Assembly: GCF_900114165.1 (NCBI RefSeq)
Contig: NZ_FOSB01000002.1
Coordinates: 248,001-312,000 of the forward strand
Source of the DNA: Halobacillus dabanensis
Lineage (GTDB): Bacteria > Bacillota > Bacilli > Bacillales > Halobacillaceae
Direction: 5' to 3'
DNA: 64,000 nt
Shown here: piece by piece, positions 34,172 through 43,378 of the stretch
How positions within the stretch are numbered: the first letter of the stretch is position 1
How the letters are laid out: each line of letters begins with the position of its first letter
Position numbers and translations under genes: made by a program
Notes under the pieces: generated by a model
What the model saw: only the letters and a program-made list of their open reading frames with translations
Database searches by the model: none
What the model was told of the DNA's origin: nothing

Positions 34172-34693
34172 TCACTCTTTTTCAAATTCAATAACTTCTC
34201 CACTTTGTCCGTGAACGGTGACCTCATACTCGTTGTCCCCGTCGTTCAATTCGAACTCGTAAACCCCATCATCCACTTCCATTTCAACGACCTTACCATT
34301 TGGTGCTTTTTCTTTAGCTACCTTTTCCGCTTCTTCTTCCGTCACTTTCAAATCCTTACTCGCTTCCTTATTGGAAACATCTTCGTCCGACTCACGATCG
34401 ACTTTCACTACTTCTCCAGTATTCGCGTCGATATCAATATCGACCTCTTCCCCATTATCTAATTGACCATCAAATTCATAAAGCAGACGCCCATCGTCTT
34501 CCTCTTTTTCTACATGATTGATCGCTAAACCGTCTACTTCCTGTTCAGCTACAGATTTAGCTTCTTCTTGAGAAACCTTAACCTCTTCCTTTGACCAATT
34601 GTCATCTCCTGAAACAGCATGAACGCCGTAAGCACCTCCAAGGACAACTACAACCAATCCGACAATACTACCGATAAGCCACTTTTTCTTCAT
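34172..34693 (-). CDS. Membrane-anchored PepSY-domain protein (two repeats)
   Basis: 173 residues after choosing ATG 34693 (MKKKWLIGSIVGLVVVVLGG), six bases behind AAAGGAGG; the frame extends 48 bases further without a site. One N-terminal helix anchors two PepSY modules outside: VSQEEAKSVAEQEVDG with LYEFDGQLDNGEEVDIDIDA, and VTEEEAEKVAKEKAPNG with VYEFELNDGDNEYEVTVHG. PepSY domains are thought to inhibit or modulate proteases. Together with the next gene and the adjacent two-component system the arrangement resembles ykoG/ykoH with ykoI/ykoJ in Bacillus subtilis. It may be an output of that system. Confidence 0.78.
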   Translation of the reverse strand: MKKKWLIGSIVGLVVVVLGGAYGVHAVSGDDNWSKEEVKVSQEEAKSVAEQEVDGLAINHVEKEEDDGRLLYEFDGQLDNGEEVDIDIDANTGEVVKVDRESDEDVSNKEASKDLKVTEEEAEKVAKEKAPNGKVVEMEVDDGVYEFELNDGDNEYEVTVHGQSGEVIEFEKE

Positions 34694-34780
34694 ATTTATT
34701 CCTCCTTTTGTTGTTCTACTTCCACTATATCCAGTGTTCATGAGAACAAATGGAGAAGAAAATGAGAATTCGGTGAGAAA

Positions 34781-35302
34781 TTAATCTTCCCAATTAATCG
34801 ATAGTATTTCTCCTGTAATCGCATGGACTTGCACGCTGGCTTCCAACTCATCCGTTCGTTCAATTTCCACAAGAAAAAAAGGAATCTCGTTTTCCGTTTC
34901 AAACTCTATGTCATCGACTTTTCCATCCACTTCCTTTAATGCAATTTCCATGGCCTTTTCTTCTGACATAGGTTGAGCAGGACTTTCCGGAAGGTTTTCC
35001 GTTTCTTTAGAAGTTTCCCCATTGGAAAAGTCATCCACCTGGCGCATATCTGCTACACTACCATCCTCCTTCCTTACGATGATTTCATAAAGGCCTTCCT
35101 CCAGCTCCATAGTTGCTGAATAATAACCCTCCTTAGCCACCCATTCCGTTAGTTGAGCGTTGTATTGCGATTGGACTTTTTCCCGTACCTCTTCTTCGGA
35201 CAAAGGTTTCGCACTTAGCTTTTCATTGACGAGCTGCCAGCCAATGACTAACAAAAGAACAAGCACTAAAATGGTTAGGATTAATTTCATCGATTTTGAC
35301 AC
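34781..35302 (-). CDS. Membrane-anchored PepSY-like protein
   Basis: 173 residues starting at GTG 35302 behind GAGGAG. One helix (about 5-25) is followed by PLSEEEVREKVQSQYNAQ, LYEIIVRKEDGSVADMRQV and a second PepSY unit, MSEEKAMEIALKEVDG with IPFFLVEIERTDELEASVQV and HAITGEILSINWED. It lies 44 bases downstream of the sensor kinase stop and upstream of the other PepSY gene, so all four genes can be one transcript. Function: probably an external modulator related to signal sensing or proteolysis. Confidence 0.74.
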   Translation of the reverse strand: MSKSMKLILTILVLVLLLVIGWQLVNEKLSAKPLSEEEVREKVQSQYNAQLTEWVAKEGYYSATMELEEGLYEIIVRKEDGSVADMRQVDDFSNGETSKETENLPESPAQPMSEEKAMEIALKEVDGKVDDIEFETENEIPFFLVEIERTDELEASVQVHAITGEILSINWED

Positions 35303-35346
35303 GCGATCACTCCTCTATCATCATCCTAAAGCATGAAAATGAGAAA

Positions 35347-36690
35347 TCACTGAGAAAGTGGCACAAGAATTGTCGCTGTTGTCCCTTTGCCTTCTTGACT
35401 AACCAAGGACACTTCAGCTCCGATCGCCCTTGCCAATGCTTTGGCTAATGAAAGACCAAGACCGTATCCTTCCGTTCTCGATTGATCCACCTGATAAAAA
35501 CGCTCAAACACTCTTTCCAGTTGATCTTCGTTCATGCCGATTCCTTCATCCGAGATTTCAATCTTACTTTGATTGCCCTTTCTATCAACAGAAATAACTA
35601 AAGGATCCGTGCTATACTTTCGTGCATTATCCATGAAAATATAGAGCAACTGTTTTAATTTTTGTTCATCTGTTTGTACACGGACTTCTTCTTCCACTTG
35701 AATATAGACTTTTCGTTGATAGGCATTTTCAAATGAAGTGCTGATCGATTGAATGAAGGGCAGTAACGGAACTTCTCTTATATCCAGGTCCCAGTGCTCC
35801 TCCTGTTTGGCAAGCAACAAAAGCTGTTGCGTCAAATTCCGCATTTGTTTCGCTTCCCCATGAATAGCCTCAACAGATTCATCAAATAGTTCCTTCTCTA
35901 CCATTCCTCTACGTTTCAACATGCTGGCATAGGATTCAATGATTGTAAGAGGCGTCTTCAATTCATGAGAAGCATTAGAAACAAATTGTTCTTGAGCCTC
36001 ATAATTTGCCTGCAATTGGATTATCATCTTGTTGAACGTATCGGCCATCTGATCCAGTTCATCCTTCGATTTTCCCTGAGTAGGAATTTGCTTGAACTGT
36101 CCACTTTCTCTTATTTGCTGCATCGTCTGAATCAACGAGCGGATAGGATTCGTAATTAGTTGGCTCAAAAGACGAGTGGACAAAAACAGCGGGACGACCG
36201 CTAAAATGGAAACAAGAACAAGAACGATACGCAAAATATCCATGTTTGTTTTTGTCGTCCGTAAACTTTGTGTCAATTGAAAAGAAGCCACTTGTCCATC
36301 CCCCCATACAACGGGAAGGGAAACAAAGCTATGCGGAATTCCTTCAATGGTGTGGATATCGGCGTTCTCGCTTCTTGTAAACTGATAATCTTGCTGTATT
36401 AAATAGGATTGACCTCCCCCAGTCAAGCTCACGTCAGAAGAGCCATCCTCCAGCACAATCCGGATCATGCCATTTGCAGGTACATAAGCTCTCAACAGAT
36501 CAGCAGATGGTACTTCTGAGGACTGTTCATTGATGCCAGTGACAATGCGTTCTGCTTCTTGCCGAGTTTGATCAAGATCGCTATTATAAACGATTTTACT
36601 AAACGAAAAATAAATTCCACCCGCGATCAGTAGGAGAAGGATTATGAATAAGCCTGTCGTGTAAAGCTGAATCTTGTTCCCTAACTTCAT
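35347..36690 (-). CDS. Sensor histidine kinase
   Basis: 447-residue membrane kinase. Two helices (about 12-32 and 150-175) flank an external sensor domain. HAMP covers about 175-230 (NPIRSLIQTMQQIRESGQF). The phosphorylated His is in SNASHELKTPLTIIESYASM near 243. The ATPase domain has the N box MDNARKYSTDPLVI near 350, G1 DEGIGMNEDQLERVF and G2 YGLGLSLAKALARAIG. The start overlaps the response-regulator stop by four bases. PepSY genes follow. The YkoH-like context suggests an envelope signal; the ligand is unknown. Confidence 0.88.
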   Translation of the reverse strand: MKLGNKIQLYTTGLFIILLLLIAGGIYFSFSKIVYNSDLDQTRQEAERIVTGINEQSSEVPSADLLRAYVPANGMIRIVLEDGSSDVSLTGGGQSYLIQQDYQFTRSENADIHTIEGIPHSFVSLPVVWGDGQVASFQLTQSLRTTKTNMDILRIVLVLVSILAVVPLFLSTRLLSQLITNPIRSLIQTMQQIRESGQFKQIPTQGKSKDELDQMADTFNKMIIQLQANYEAQEQFVSNASHELKTPLTIIESYASMLKRRGMVEKELFDESVEAIHGEAKQMRNLTQQLLLLAKQEEHWDLDIREVPLLPFIQSISTSFENAYQRKVYIQVEEEVRVQTDEQKLKQLLYIFMDNARKYSTDPLVISVDRKGNQSKIEISDEGIGMNEDQLERVFERFYQVDQSRTEGYGLGLSLAKALARAIGAEVSLVSQEGKGTTATILVPLSQ

Positions 36691-37373
36691 TGTGGATCCT
36701 TCAATACATAACCAACGCCTCTAACCGTATGGATCAGCTTCGGTTCGTAATTTTTGTCCATTTTATTTCGTAAATAGCGAATATACACATCGACTATATT
36801 TGTATCTCCATAATAATCATAGCCCCACACACCCTCTAAAAGCTGTTCCCGGTTCAGCACCTGGCGTTTATTTTTCAATAAGTAAACAAGAAGCGAAAAT
36901 TCCTTCGCTGTAAGCTCAATCAAATCATCGCCCCGCCATGCTTCATGCTTCTTTTCATTAACAATGAGGTCAGCGATTTGCATCCCATCCTCTTTTGGTG
37001 AAGTATGGTGAGAACGGAGAGCTACACGAACCCTCGCCAATAACTCCTCAATATCAAACGGCTTTGTAACGTAATCATTTGCCCCTAAATCTAAACTAGT
37101 CACCTTATCATCAACAGCATCTTTAGCCGTCAACATAATCACGGGAGTGTTTCCGCCCCCAGTACGAATTCTTTTCAGAAGATCTGTTCCACTCAAACCC
37201 GGAAGCATGATATCCAGTAACAACAAATCCCATTCCCTTTCACGAAAAAGACGCAAGCCTTCCATGCCGTCATGAGCTTTGGTCACTTCATATCCTTCAT
37301 ATTCGAGTTCAAGCTCTAATACGCGTGCGATTTTCTTCTCGTCTTCAATGATCAAAATCGTCGGTTTACTCAA
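36687..37373 (-). CDS. OmpR/PhoB-family response regulator
   Basis: 228 residues. Receiver domain 1-120 with the acidic pair IEDEKK near 9, phospho-acceptor Asp in LLLDIMLPGLSG near 54, and Lys in NDYVTKPFDIEELL near 103. A winged-helix DNA-binding domain spans 130-226 (ELTAKEFSLLVYLLKNKRQV, YIRYLRNKMDKNYEPKLIHT, GVGYVLK). It is first in a TCS operon (regulator, kinase, two PepSY genes) and probably autoregulated. It is divergent from the broken NERD gene. Confidence 0.9.
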   Translation of the reverse strand: MSKPTILIIEDEKKIARVLELELEYEGYEVTKAHDGMEGLRLFREREWDLLLLDIMLPGLSGTDLLKRIRTGGGNTPVIMLTAKDAVDDKVTSLDLGANDYVTKPFDIEELLARVRVALRSHHTSPKEDGMQIADLIVNEKKHEAWRGDDLIELTAKEFSLLVYLLKNKRQVLNREQLLEGVWGYDYYGDTNIVDVYIRYLRNKMDKNYEPKLIHTVRGVGYVLKDPQ

Positions 37374-37480
37374 TGCGCATCCCTCTTTTAATAGATTGGA
37401 TTCATTTTAACACAAGATAAGATAGGGCTAAGGAGGATTAAGTTGATATAATATATCGCATATAGAAAGGTTGGATTATC

Positions 37481-38428
37481 ATGATTGTAAAAGAAAGAAC
37501 ATTTCCTAAAGACATCGAATTGCTCCAAACCATTGAACGAAGACTCTCTGACCGTCACCCGCAAATGGGGGTGGTAAAAGATCAACTCAAATACAGCCTC
37601 TCCGGCTACAAAGGCGAACTTGCGCTAAACTTTCCGCTCTCTTTTCTCCCCAATCACTACTGAATCTTTCACCATTTACGTCTGTATGACGGCACCCATC
37701 ACTTTCAAATAGACAGTTTGATTCTTACCGACCAATGGATCATGATTGTTGAGGTGAAAAATATAGGTGGAGAGTTATTTTACAATCAAAGATTCAACTA
37801 CATGACAAGAAAATGGACGGATGGGGAGCATACCTTTTCTGACCCGGTTCTCCAAGTCCGCCGACACCGTCGCCAACTGCAACACTGGCTATCTATTAAA
37901 AATTTGCCAGACCTCCCTATTTACTGCCTCGTTTCTAACAGCCCCGAAACCTCCATCGATACAGATGACCCAGATTTAAATATTGTTATTCGCACAGATG
38001 CTCTTCCTGAAAAAATAGAACAGGTGGAAGCTTCCCATGCTGGTCCTAGCATTGATCCTACCTCTCTCGACAGGCTTACAAAAAATCTACTGGATGATCA
38101 CACAGAAAATCACTACGACTACTTAGACAAGTTCTCTCTAAATAGCAAGGATTTTAATAAAGAAGTAATCTGTCCGACTTGTCAGCATGTGCCAATGAGA
38201 AGGATTTACGGAACATGGCAATGCCAAAATTGTGGATATAAAAATGCTGAAGCTCATCTTGCTGCTTTGAGAGACTACTATTTTCTATATGGATCAAGTA
38301 TTACGAATAAGAAAATGCGCGATTTTTTAATGCTTGACTCTCCGGACATTGCGAACAGGATTTTGAGCAATATGAACTTAAGCTCTAGCGGTAAAAATAA
38401 AGGAAGAGTCTATTTTCTAAATTTTTAG
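37481..38428 (+). pseudogene. NERD-domain protein interrupted by one in-frame TGA
   Basis: Two reading frames, 37481-37663 and the open frame continuing past it to 38428, are in the same phase and are separated by a single TGA at 37661-37663. Reading across it gives FLPNHY-stop-IFHHLRLYDGTHHFQID, a seamless NERD domain that continues with LILTDQWIMIVEVKNIGG. NERD domains are nuclease-related. A four-Cys zinc ribbon (CPTCQHVP with CQNCGYKN) and a helical tail complete the C-terminal half, and the whole protein would be about 315 residues. The gene is otherwise intact, so the mutation is recent or a sequencing error. A truncated product could start from TTG 37718. Confidence 0.78.
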
Positions 38429-38439
38429 AGGTGATATAT

Positions 38440-38543
38440 CGAAATACGGATAAAAGTATCAAAGTTACGGATATATTTACAAAAGTCACGGATATATGCC
38501 CCGAAGTTACGGATATTTTGGCAAAAGTCGCGGATATCTCTCC
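38440..38543 (+). repeat. 21-bp tandem repeat array, five units
   Basis: The block TACGGATA (with CACGGATA and CGCGGATA variants) recurs at 38445, 38466, 38487, 38508 and 38529, exactly 21 bases apart. In one frame this encodes KVTDIFT-like heptads; a 69-codon frame without ribosome binding site (38431-38640) is its only coding potential. It lies between the convergent NERD and glcF genes. Confidence 0.8.
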
Positions 38544-38598
38544 ACCCACACACTACACGCACACCAAAAAAAGACGCCCTCATCACAAGGTCGCCTCC

Positions 38599-39879
38599 TT
38601 ACTTTGGTTGAGGGTCTGCTTCCAACAGCAAATCCACTAGGTGTACGGAATCTATTTTTCCGCTAACCCCTTCACGTTCAATCCCAAGCTTCATCTGCAA
38701 CAAACAGCCTGGGTTGGAAGTTACCACACTATCTGGATCCACTCCACAAACATCCTGCATCTTCACATCTAAAATATCCATTGCATCTTCATAGTTCACG
38801 ATATTGTATACTCCGGCAGATCCGCAGCAAAAGTCCGGGCGATCAAGTTCCCGCAGCTCCAGGCCAGGTATCTTCTGGAGCAATGCCAGTGGCTCACTCG
38901 TCACTTTTTGCACATTTTGCAAATGGCATGATGGCTGGTAGGTTACGGTCCGATCCATCGTCTTTTCAAATACAAGGCCATCCAACTGTACGAGCACTTC
39001 GGAAATGTCCTTCACGCACTCAACAAAGCGCACCGCCCGGTTGTGCCACTCTGTTCCTTCTTCAAAAAGATGATGATATTCAATCAGCCGTGCCCCGCAA
39101 CCACCTGCATTATTGACAATATAGTCGAATCCCTCTTGTTCGAAAGCCTCGATGTTCTGTTTTGCTAGCTCGATCGATGCATCAACTTTCCCGGTATGTG
39201 CATGAAGAGCTCCACAACACGTCTGCCCTTCTGGAAAAACTACTTCCGCTCCGCTTCTCAATAAAAGCTCTACCGTGTTCTGGTTCGTTTCAAAAAAGAC
39301 GCTATCCATGACGCACCCTTGGAAAAAGCCAACTTTAGCGACAGAAGGACGTTTGCGAATATATCGATCCGCGCGTCCTCGCCTTTTTTTCGGTGCTGGC
39401 ATAGGAGGCAGCGCAGCTTCAAACTCATGAATGGGAAGCGGAGCCTTTTTGGTAAGACCGAACCTTTGCGAAATCTTTTGCAGGCCACTCTTTTGATAGG
39501 CCCAAGTCGCATTTCCTAAAGCATCCATCCATTTAGAAGAGGGGAAAAACGTTTGAAAAAAGAAATCTTCCACAAGTCGGCGTGGTTTTTCTTCATCAAG
39601 CACCTGCTTTGCTCCTTCTAAAATTGCACCATATTGCACGTTCGTCGGGCAAACGGTCGTACAGGCCATACATCCGAGACACTTCTCGATCGGTTCTCTC
39701 ATATCCTCAACGGAAGCTTTTCCTTCTGCCACCATTTTGACGAGGTTGATCCTCCCTCTTGGGGAATGGGTTTCTTTTTCCATCGTTTCATAAGTAGGGC
39801 ATGCAGGCAGACAATATCCGCATTGCACACAATCAAAGGTCTTATCATAACCTAGCTTTTCTTTAAGTAAATTACTCAT
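38599..39879 (-). CDS. glcF: Glycolate oxidase iron-sulfur subunit GlcF
   Basis: 426 residues. Two 4Fe-4S ferredoxin motifs stand near the N-terminus: CVQCGYCLPACP at about 17 and CLGCMACTTVCP at about 67. Two CCG domains follow, with CCGALHAHTG near 217 and CCGSAGVYN near 344. This architecture is that of GlcF, which passes electrons from the flavin subunit to the membrane chain. It overlaps glcD by eight bases. A T-run on the minus strand follows the stop, with an imperfect stem. Together the pair oxidises glycolate to glyoxylate. Related GlcDF pairs act on lactate, so D-lactate is a second possibility. Confidence 0.86.
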   Translation of the reverse strand: MSNLLKEKLGYDKTFDCVQCGYCLPACPTYETMEKETHSPRGRINLVKMVAEGKASVEDMREPIEKCLGCMACTTVCPTNVQYGAILEGAKQVLDEEKPRRLVEDFFFQTFFPSSKWMDALGNATWAYQKSGLQKISQRFGLTKKAPLPIHEFEAALPPMPAPKKRRGRADRYIRKRPSVAKVGFFQGCVMDSVFFETNQNTVELLLRSGAEVVFPEGQTCCGALHAHTGKVDASIELAKQNIEAFEQEGFDYIVNNAGGCGARLIEYHHLFEEGTEWHNRAVRFVECVKDISEVLVQLDGLVFEKTMDRTVTYQPSCHLQNVQKVTSEPLALLQKIPGLELRELDRPDFCCGSAGVYNIVNYEDAMDILDVKMQDVCGVDPDSVVTSNPGCLLQMKLGIEREGVSGKIDSVHLVDLLLEADPQPK

Positions 39880-41275
39880 GATGAAGCACCAACTTCTGCC
39901 CTTTTTCCGGGAAAACTTTGCCCGGATTCAAAATGCCGTTCGGGTCCCAACTATCTTTAATCCGCTTCATCATGTCCAGCCCAACTTCTCCAAGTTCCAA
40001 CTCCATAAACGGGGCTTTCATCGTTCCGATCCCATGCTCTCCAGACAGCGTCCCACCAAGCTCAAGAGCCGCCTCGAACATTTCCTCGACCGCTTTTTCT
40101 ACCCGCTTCATTTCTTCTACATCTCTTTTGTCACACAAAATATTCGGGTGTAAATTGCCATCCCCCGCGTGACCGAAAGCCACAATTTCCAAATCATATT
40201 TTTCTTTTATAAGTTCTAATTGATCCATAAAATCGGGAATTTTACTGCGTGGCACGGTCGCATCCTCTGACACTTTCGTCGGCTTGATCTTGGCGATTGC
40301 AGGAGATACTTGCTTGCGTGCGTGCCACAGCTTCGTCGCTTCATCGTCACTTTTCGGGATGATCACTTCTTTTGCACCCATCTCCTCCATAATTTCCTCA
40401 ATAAGTCCGCGTTCCACCCGCAGCGTTTCTGGATGTCCGTCCAATTCGATGATAATCACAGCAGCTGCGTCCGTAGGCAATCCGACTGGCTGGAAGTTCT
40501 CGACCGCGACAATACAAGCCTGGTCCATGAATTCCATTTTTGCTGGGAGGATGCCGGAAATAAGCGTCTGGGAAATGGCCTCCCCCGCTCTTCTCACTTC
40601 ATCAAAAGCGACCATCAGCGTCTGAACCGCTGGTGGCTTCGGCATCATTTTCAACGTAGCACCAACGATGACACCAAGCGTGCCTTCTGACCCGACGATC
40701 AGTTTCGTCAAGTCGATGCCTGTTACATTTTTTATCGTCTGACCACCAGTACGGATAATTTCTCCCTCGGGTGTGACCACTTCCAAGCCGATTACATGAT
40801 CTTTCGTCACCCCATATTTCAGGCCACGAGGACCTCCCGAATTTTCAGCAAGATTTCCACCAATGGTCGCGACATGTGCACTACTTGGGTCAGGAGCATA
40901 CATAAGCCCATGTTTTTCCGCTTCTTTATTAATGTTCGCCGTCAACACGCTCGGCGTCACCGTAACAGTCAAATCGCGTGGGCGAAGATCGATTTCAGCA
41001 GGATATTGAGACAAATCAAGTACGATACCACCATGGACAGGCAGAGGACCCCCGCTCAAACATGTGCCAGAACCACGCGGATGGACAGGTATTTTATACG
41101 CATTAGCCAACTTCAATACAGTGGCCACTTCCTGTTTATCTTTCGGCTGAACCACGGCATCCGGCAGATGCTCACCGAAGGAAGCGTCAAAGCTGTAACT
41201 ATGCCTATCCGCAATTGACGTGAGCACGCGTTCTTCAGGGAAAAGTCCTTGCATTTCTTTTAGCCATTCTTCCAT
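39872..41275 (-). CDS. glcD: FAD-linked glycolate oxidase subunit GlcD
   Basis: 467 residues with an FAD-binding type 4 domain (VHPRGSGTCLSGGPLPVHGG near 60, PDPSSAHVATIGGNLAENSG near 125, ITGIDLTKLIVGSEGTLGVI-like block near 185) and the FAD-oxidase C-terminal domain ending FGHAGDGNLHPNILCD and SGEHGIGTMKAPFM. These are the canonical GlcD/DLD signatures. It is first in the glcDF operon, with AAAGGGGAAG before ATG 41275. The glycerate genes 4 kb further on could be metabolically linked, since glyoxylate leads to tartronate semialdehyde and glycerate; no genes for those steps are seen here. Confidence 0.87.
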   Translation of the reverse strand: MEEWLKEMQGLFPEERVLTSIADRHSYSFDASFGEHLPDAVVQPKDKQEVATVLKLANAYKIPVHPRGSGTCLSGGPLPVHGGIVLDLSQYPAEIDLRPRDLTVTVTPSVLTANINKEAEKHGLMYAPDPSSAHVATIGGNLAENSGGPRGLKYGVTKDHVIGLEVVTPEGEIIRTGGQTIKNVTGIDLTKLIVGSEGTLGVIVGATLKMMPKPPAVQTLMVAFDEVRRAGEAISQTLISGILPAKMEFMDQACIVAVENFQPVGLPTDAAAVIIIELDGHPETLRVERGLIEEIMEEMGAKEVIIPKSDDEATKLWHARKQVSPAIAKIKPTKVSEDATVPRSKIPDFMDQLELIKEKYDLEIVAFGHAGDGNLHPNILCDKRDVEEMKRVEKAVEEMFEAALELGGTLSGEHGIGTMKAPFMELELGEVGLDMMKRIKDSWDPNGILNPGKVFPEKGQKLVLHHE

Positions 41276-41408
41276 ATGTGCTTCCCCTTTCCTTTTTATC
41301 CAGTTAACTATTCAGAAAATTCTACTATTATAATCATCATCGCAGAAATAGAAAAAGGAAACAACAAAGAAACCTCTCCCGCCAACTTCTCTTTCTGAAC
41401 CCCTTGCC

Positions 41409-41430
41409 GACCTGGTCATACAAATATTGG
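41409..41430. repeat. Palindromic repeat family, decayed half copy D
   Basis: GACCTGGTCATACAAATATTGG matches one arm and the centre of copies A and C, but the other arm is no longer complementary. Confidence 0.5.
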
Positions 41431-41490
41431 TAAATGGTTGTAAAAAGTAAACAAGCTGTATAACAAGCTATTAGATAAAATGTAAAAAAA

Positions 41491-41533
41491 TACCACACCT
41501 GGTCACCCAATATTTGGGTGACCAGGTGTGGTA
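41491..41533. repeat. Palindromic repeat family, copy E
   Basis: Perfect 20-bp arms (TACCACACCTGGTCACCCAA and complement) around TAT. It lies 41 bases past the glucosidase stop; on the minus strand seven T follow, so it is also a plausible terminator. Confidence 0.88.
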
Positions 41534-41573
41534 AATAATGTAAATAACACCAATGATGTAAGACATGTCGGTG

Positions 41574-43223
41574 CTAAATCCGATAGACGACTCCTTCGTA
41601 CGGAGCTAACATCCGTCTGTTCTCTTTCCCTGAATCATTTGTAACCACGACCGGATTTCCTTCCACTTGCTGATATACTTCCTCATCCAGCTCTACTTCC
41701 CGAGAAGAGAAATTACATACGACTAAGAGGCTTTCTGCTCCCCCGATTCGTTTGTACGCAAAAACATTCGGATCTTCCCTGAGCAGCAATTCAAAGCGAC
41801 CATCTGTTATGACATCCAACTCTTTCCTCAAACGAATCAACTGCTGATAAAAATAAAAGACAGAGTCCTCATCCTCCATTGCTGCCGCTGCATTAATACT
41901 CTCATAGTTCGGGTTGACCTGAATCCATGGTGTCCCCTCCGTAAATCCCGCATTCTCTGAATCACCCCACTGCATCGGAGTACGTGCATTGTCGCGGCCT
42001 TTAACATAAATGGCTTCCATTAACTCCTCGTGGGACCATCCTTGCTCCTTTTTCTCCTCATACATGTTCAACAATTCAATATCCCGATACTCATCCAGGG
42101 TTTCGAAGCGGACATTGGTCATCCCGATCTCTTCCCCCTGATAGATGTACGGCGTCCCTTGCATCATGTGCAGGCAAATCGCCAGCATTTTCGCAGACTT
42201 CACCCGGTACTCTCCATCATCTCCAAACCGGGAAACAATCCGTGGCTGGTCATGGTTATTCCAATATAAGCTGTTCCAGCCGACTCCATGCAAGGATGTC
42301 TGCCACTTTTCAAAGTTCTCCTTCAATGCTACAAGATCAAGATTAGTCCAATTCCACTTGTCCCCATCAGAATCAAGATCCATATGCTCAAAAGTAAAAA
42401 TCATATTAAGCTCTTCATTCTCAGGGTTTGTGTAATGTTTCGCATCCTCCGGAGAAGCACCAGGCATCTCACCGACTGTCATTACATCATAATTGGATAG
42501 TACTTCTTTGTTCATTTCCTGCAAAAATTCATGCACACGCGGACCATTCATGAAATACGGACTGCCATCCCCCTGTTCCCCATCTGGATACTCAGGATCT
42601 TTCGATATAAAGTTGATGACATCCATACGGAAGCCGTCCATCCCTTTATCCAGCCAAAACTTCATCATGTCATAGATATCTTCCCTTAGTTTCGGATTTT
42701 CCCAGTTCAAGTCCGGTTGTTTTTTCGCGAAAAGGTGCAAATAATATTGTTCCGTATTTTCGTCATATTCCCAAACGGATCCGCCAAACACAGAGTTCCA
42801 GTTTGTCGGTGGCTCCTCCTGATTCTTCCCCTCTTTCCATATGTAATAGTCGCGATATGGGTTATCCTTACTTTTCGCAGACTCGACAAACCATGGATGC
42901 TCATCAGAAGTATGATTGACGACAAGGTCCATCACCAGTTTCAAATCCCGCTTGTGTGCTTCTTCCAATAAACGCTCCAAATCATCCATGTTCCCGAATA
43001 GATCATCGACCTTTCGATAGTTACGAATATCATAGCCATTATCCTCTTGCGGAGAATCGTAAACAGGGGACAGCCAAAGTACATCCACACCCAACTCTTT
43101 CAAGTAATCTAATTTCTCAATAATCCCTGGAATATCACCGATTCCATCTCCATTTGTATCATTAAAACTCTTTGGATAAATTTGATAGACAACACTCTTC
43201 TTCCACCATTCTTGATTCATCAC
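41574..43223 (-). CDS. malL: GH13 alpha-glucosidase, probably oligo-1,6-glucosidase
   Basis: 549-residue cytosolic glycoside hydrolase of the GH13_31 type. The (beta/alpha)8 barrel motifs are in order: DLVVNHTSDEHPWF near 100, nucleophile Asp in DGFRMDVINFISK near 197, acid/base Glu in VMTVGEMPGASP near 252, and NNHDQPRIVSRFGDDG near 322. Val directly after the nucleophile (MDVIN) is the residue associated with isomaltase/oligo-1,6-glucosidase activity; maltases usually have Thr there. It begins at GTG 43223 or the next ATG, behind AAGGAG. It is a lone gene; repeat copies E and F flank it. Confidence 0.87.
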   Translation of the reverse strand: MMNQEWWKKSVVYQIYPKSFNDTNGDGIGDIPGIIEKLDYLKELGVDVLWLSPVYDSPQEDNGYDIRNYRKVDDLFGNMDDLERLLEEAHKRDLKLVMDLVVNHTSDEHPWFVESAKSKDNPYRDYYIWKEGKNQEEPPTNWNSVFGGSVWEYDENTEQYYLHLFAKKQPDLNWENPKLREDIYDMMKFWLDKGMDGFRMDVINFISKDPEYPDGEQGDGSPYFMNGPRVHEFLQEMNKEVLSNYDVMTVGEMPGASPEDAKHYTNPENEELNMIFTFEHMDLDSDGDKWNWTNLDLVALKENFEKWQTSLHGVGWNSLYWNNHDQPRIVSRFGDDGEYRVKSAKMLAICLHMMQGTPYIYQGEEIGMTNVRFETLDEYRDIELLNMYEEKKEQGWSHEELMEAIYVKGRDNARTPMQWGDSENAGFTEGTPWIQVNPNYESINAAAAMEDEDSVFYFYQQLIRLRKELDVITDGRFELLLREDPNVFAYKRIGGAESLLVVCNFSSREVELDEEVYQQVEGNPVVVTNDSGKENRRMLAPYEGVVYRI

Positions 43224-43304
43224 TTATCCACTCCTTCACATAAACCTTCCTCTACCAAGAATAACTGAAAATTTAGCATCCTCCAAAACCATACCAAAAA
43301 TTAC

Positions 43305-43320
43305 CGTACCAGGTCATACA
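43305..43320. repeat. Palindromic repeat family, decayed half copy F
   Basis: CGTACCAGGTCATACA matches the left arm of copy C up to GGTCAT, then diverges exactly like copy D (CATACA). No complementary arm follows. Confidence 0.45.
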
Positions 43321-43341
43321 GAAAATGGAAATTATCTCACC

Positions 43342-43375
43342 AAAAAAGAGGCGCTTTCTCTTTGCGCCTCTTTCC
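43342..43375 (-). terminator. Intrinsic terminator after the chromate transporter pair
   Basis: AAAGAGGCGC pairs with GCGCCTCTTT; the minus strand ends in a T-run. Confidence 0.72.
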
Positions 43376-43378
43376 CAT

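Noticed and set aside
37661..37663. TGA read as selenocysteine in the NERD gene
   Set aside because: NERD proteins have no selenocysteine at this place and no insertion element is visible; a nonsense mutation is simpler.
38440..38543. CRISPR array from the 21-bp repeats
   Set aside because: The period has no spacers, the units are short and diverged, and no cas genes are present.
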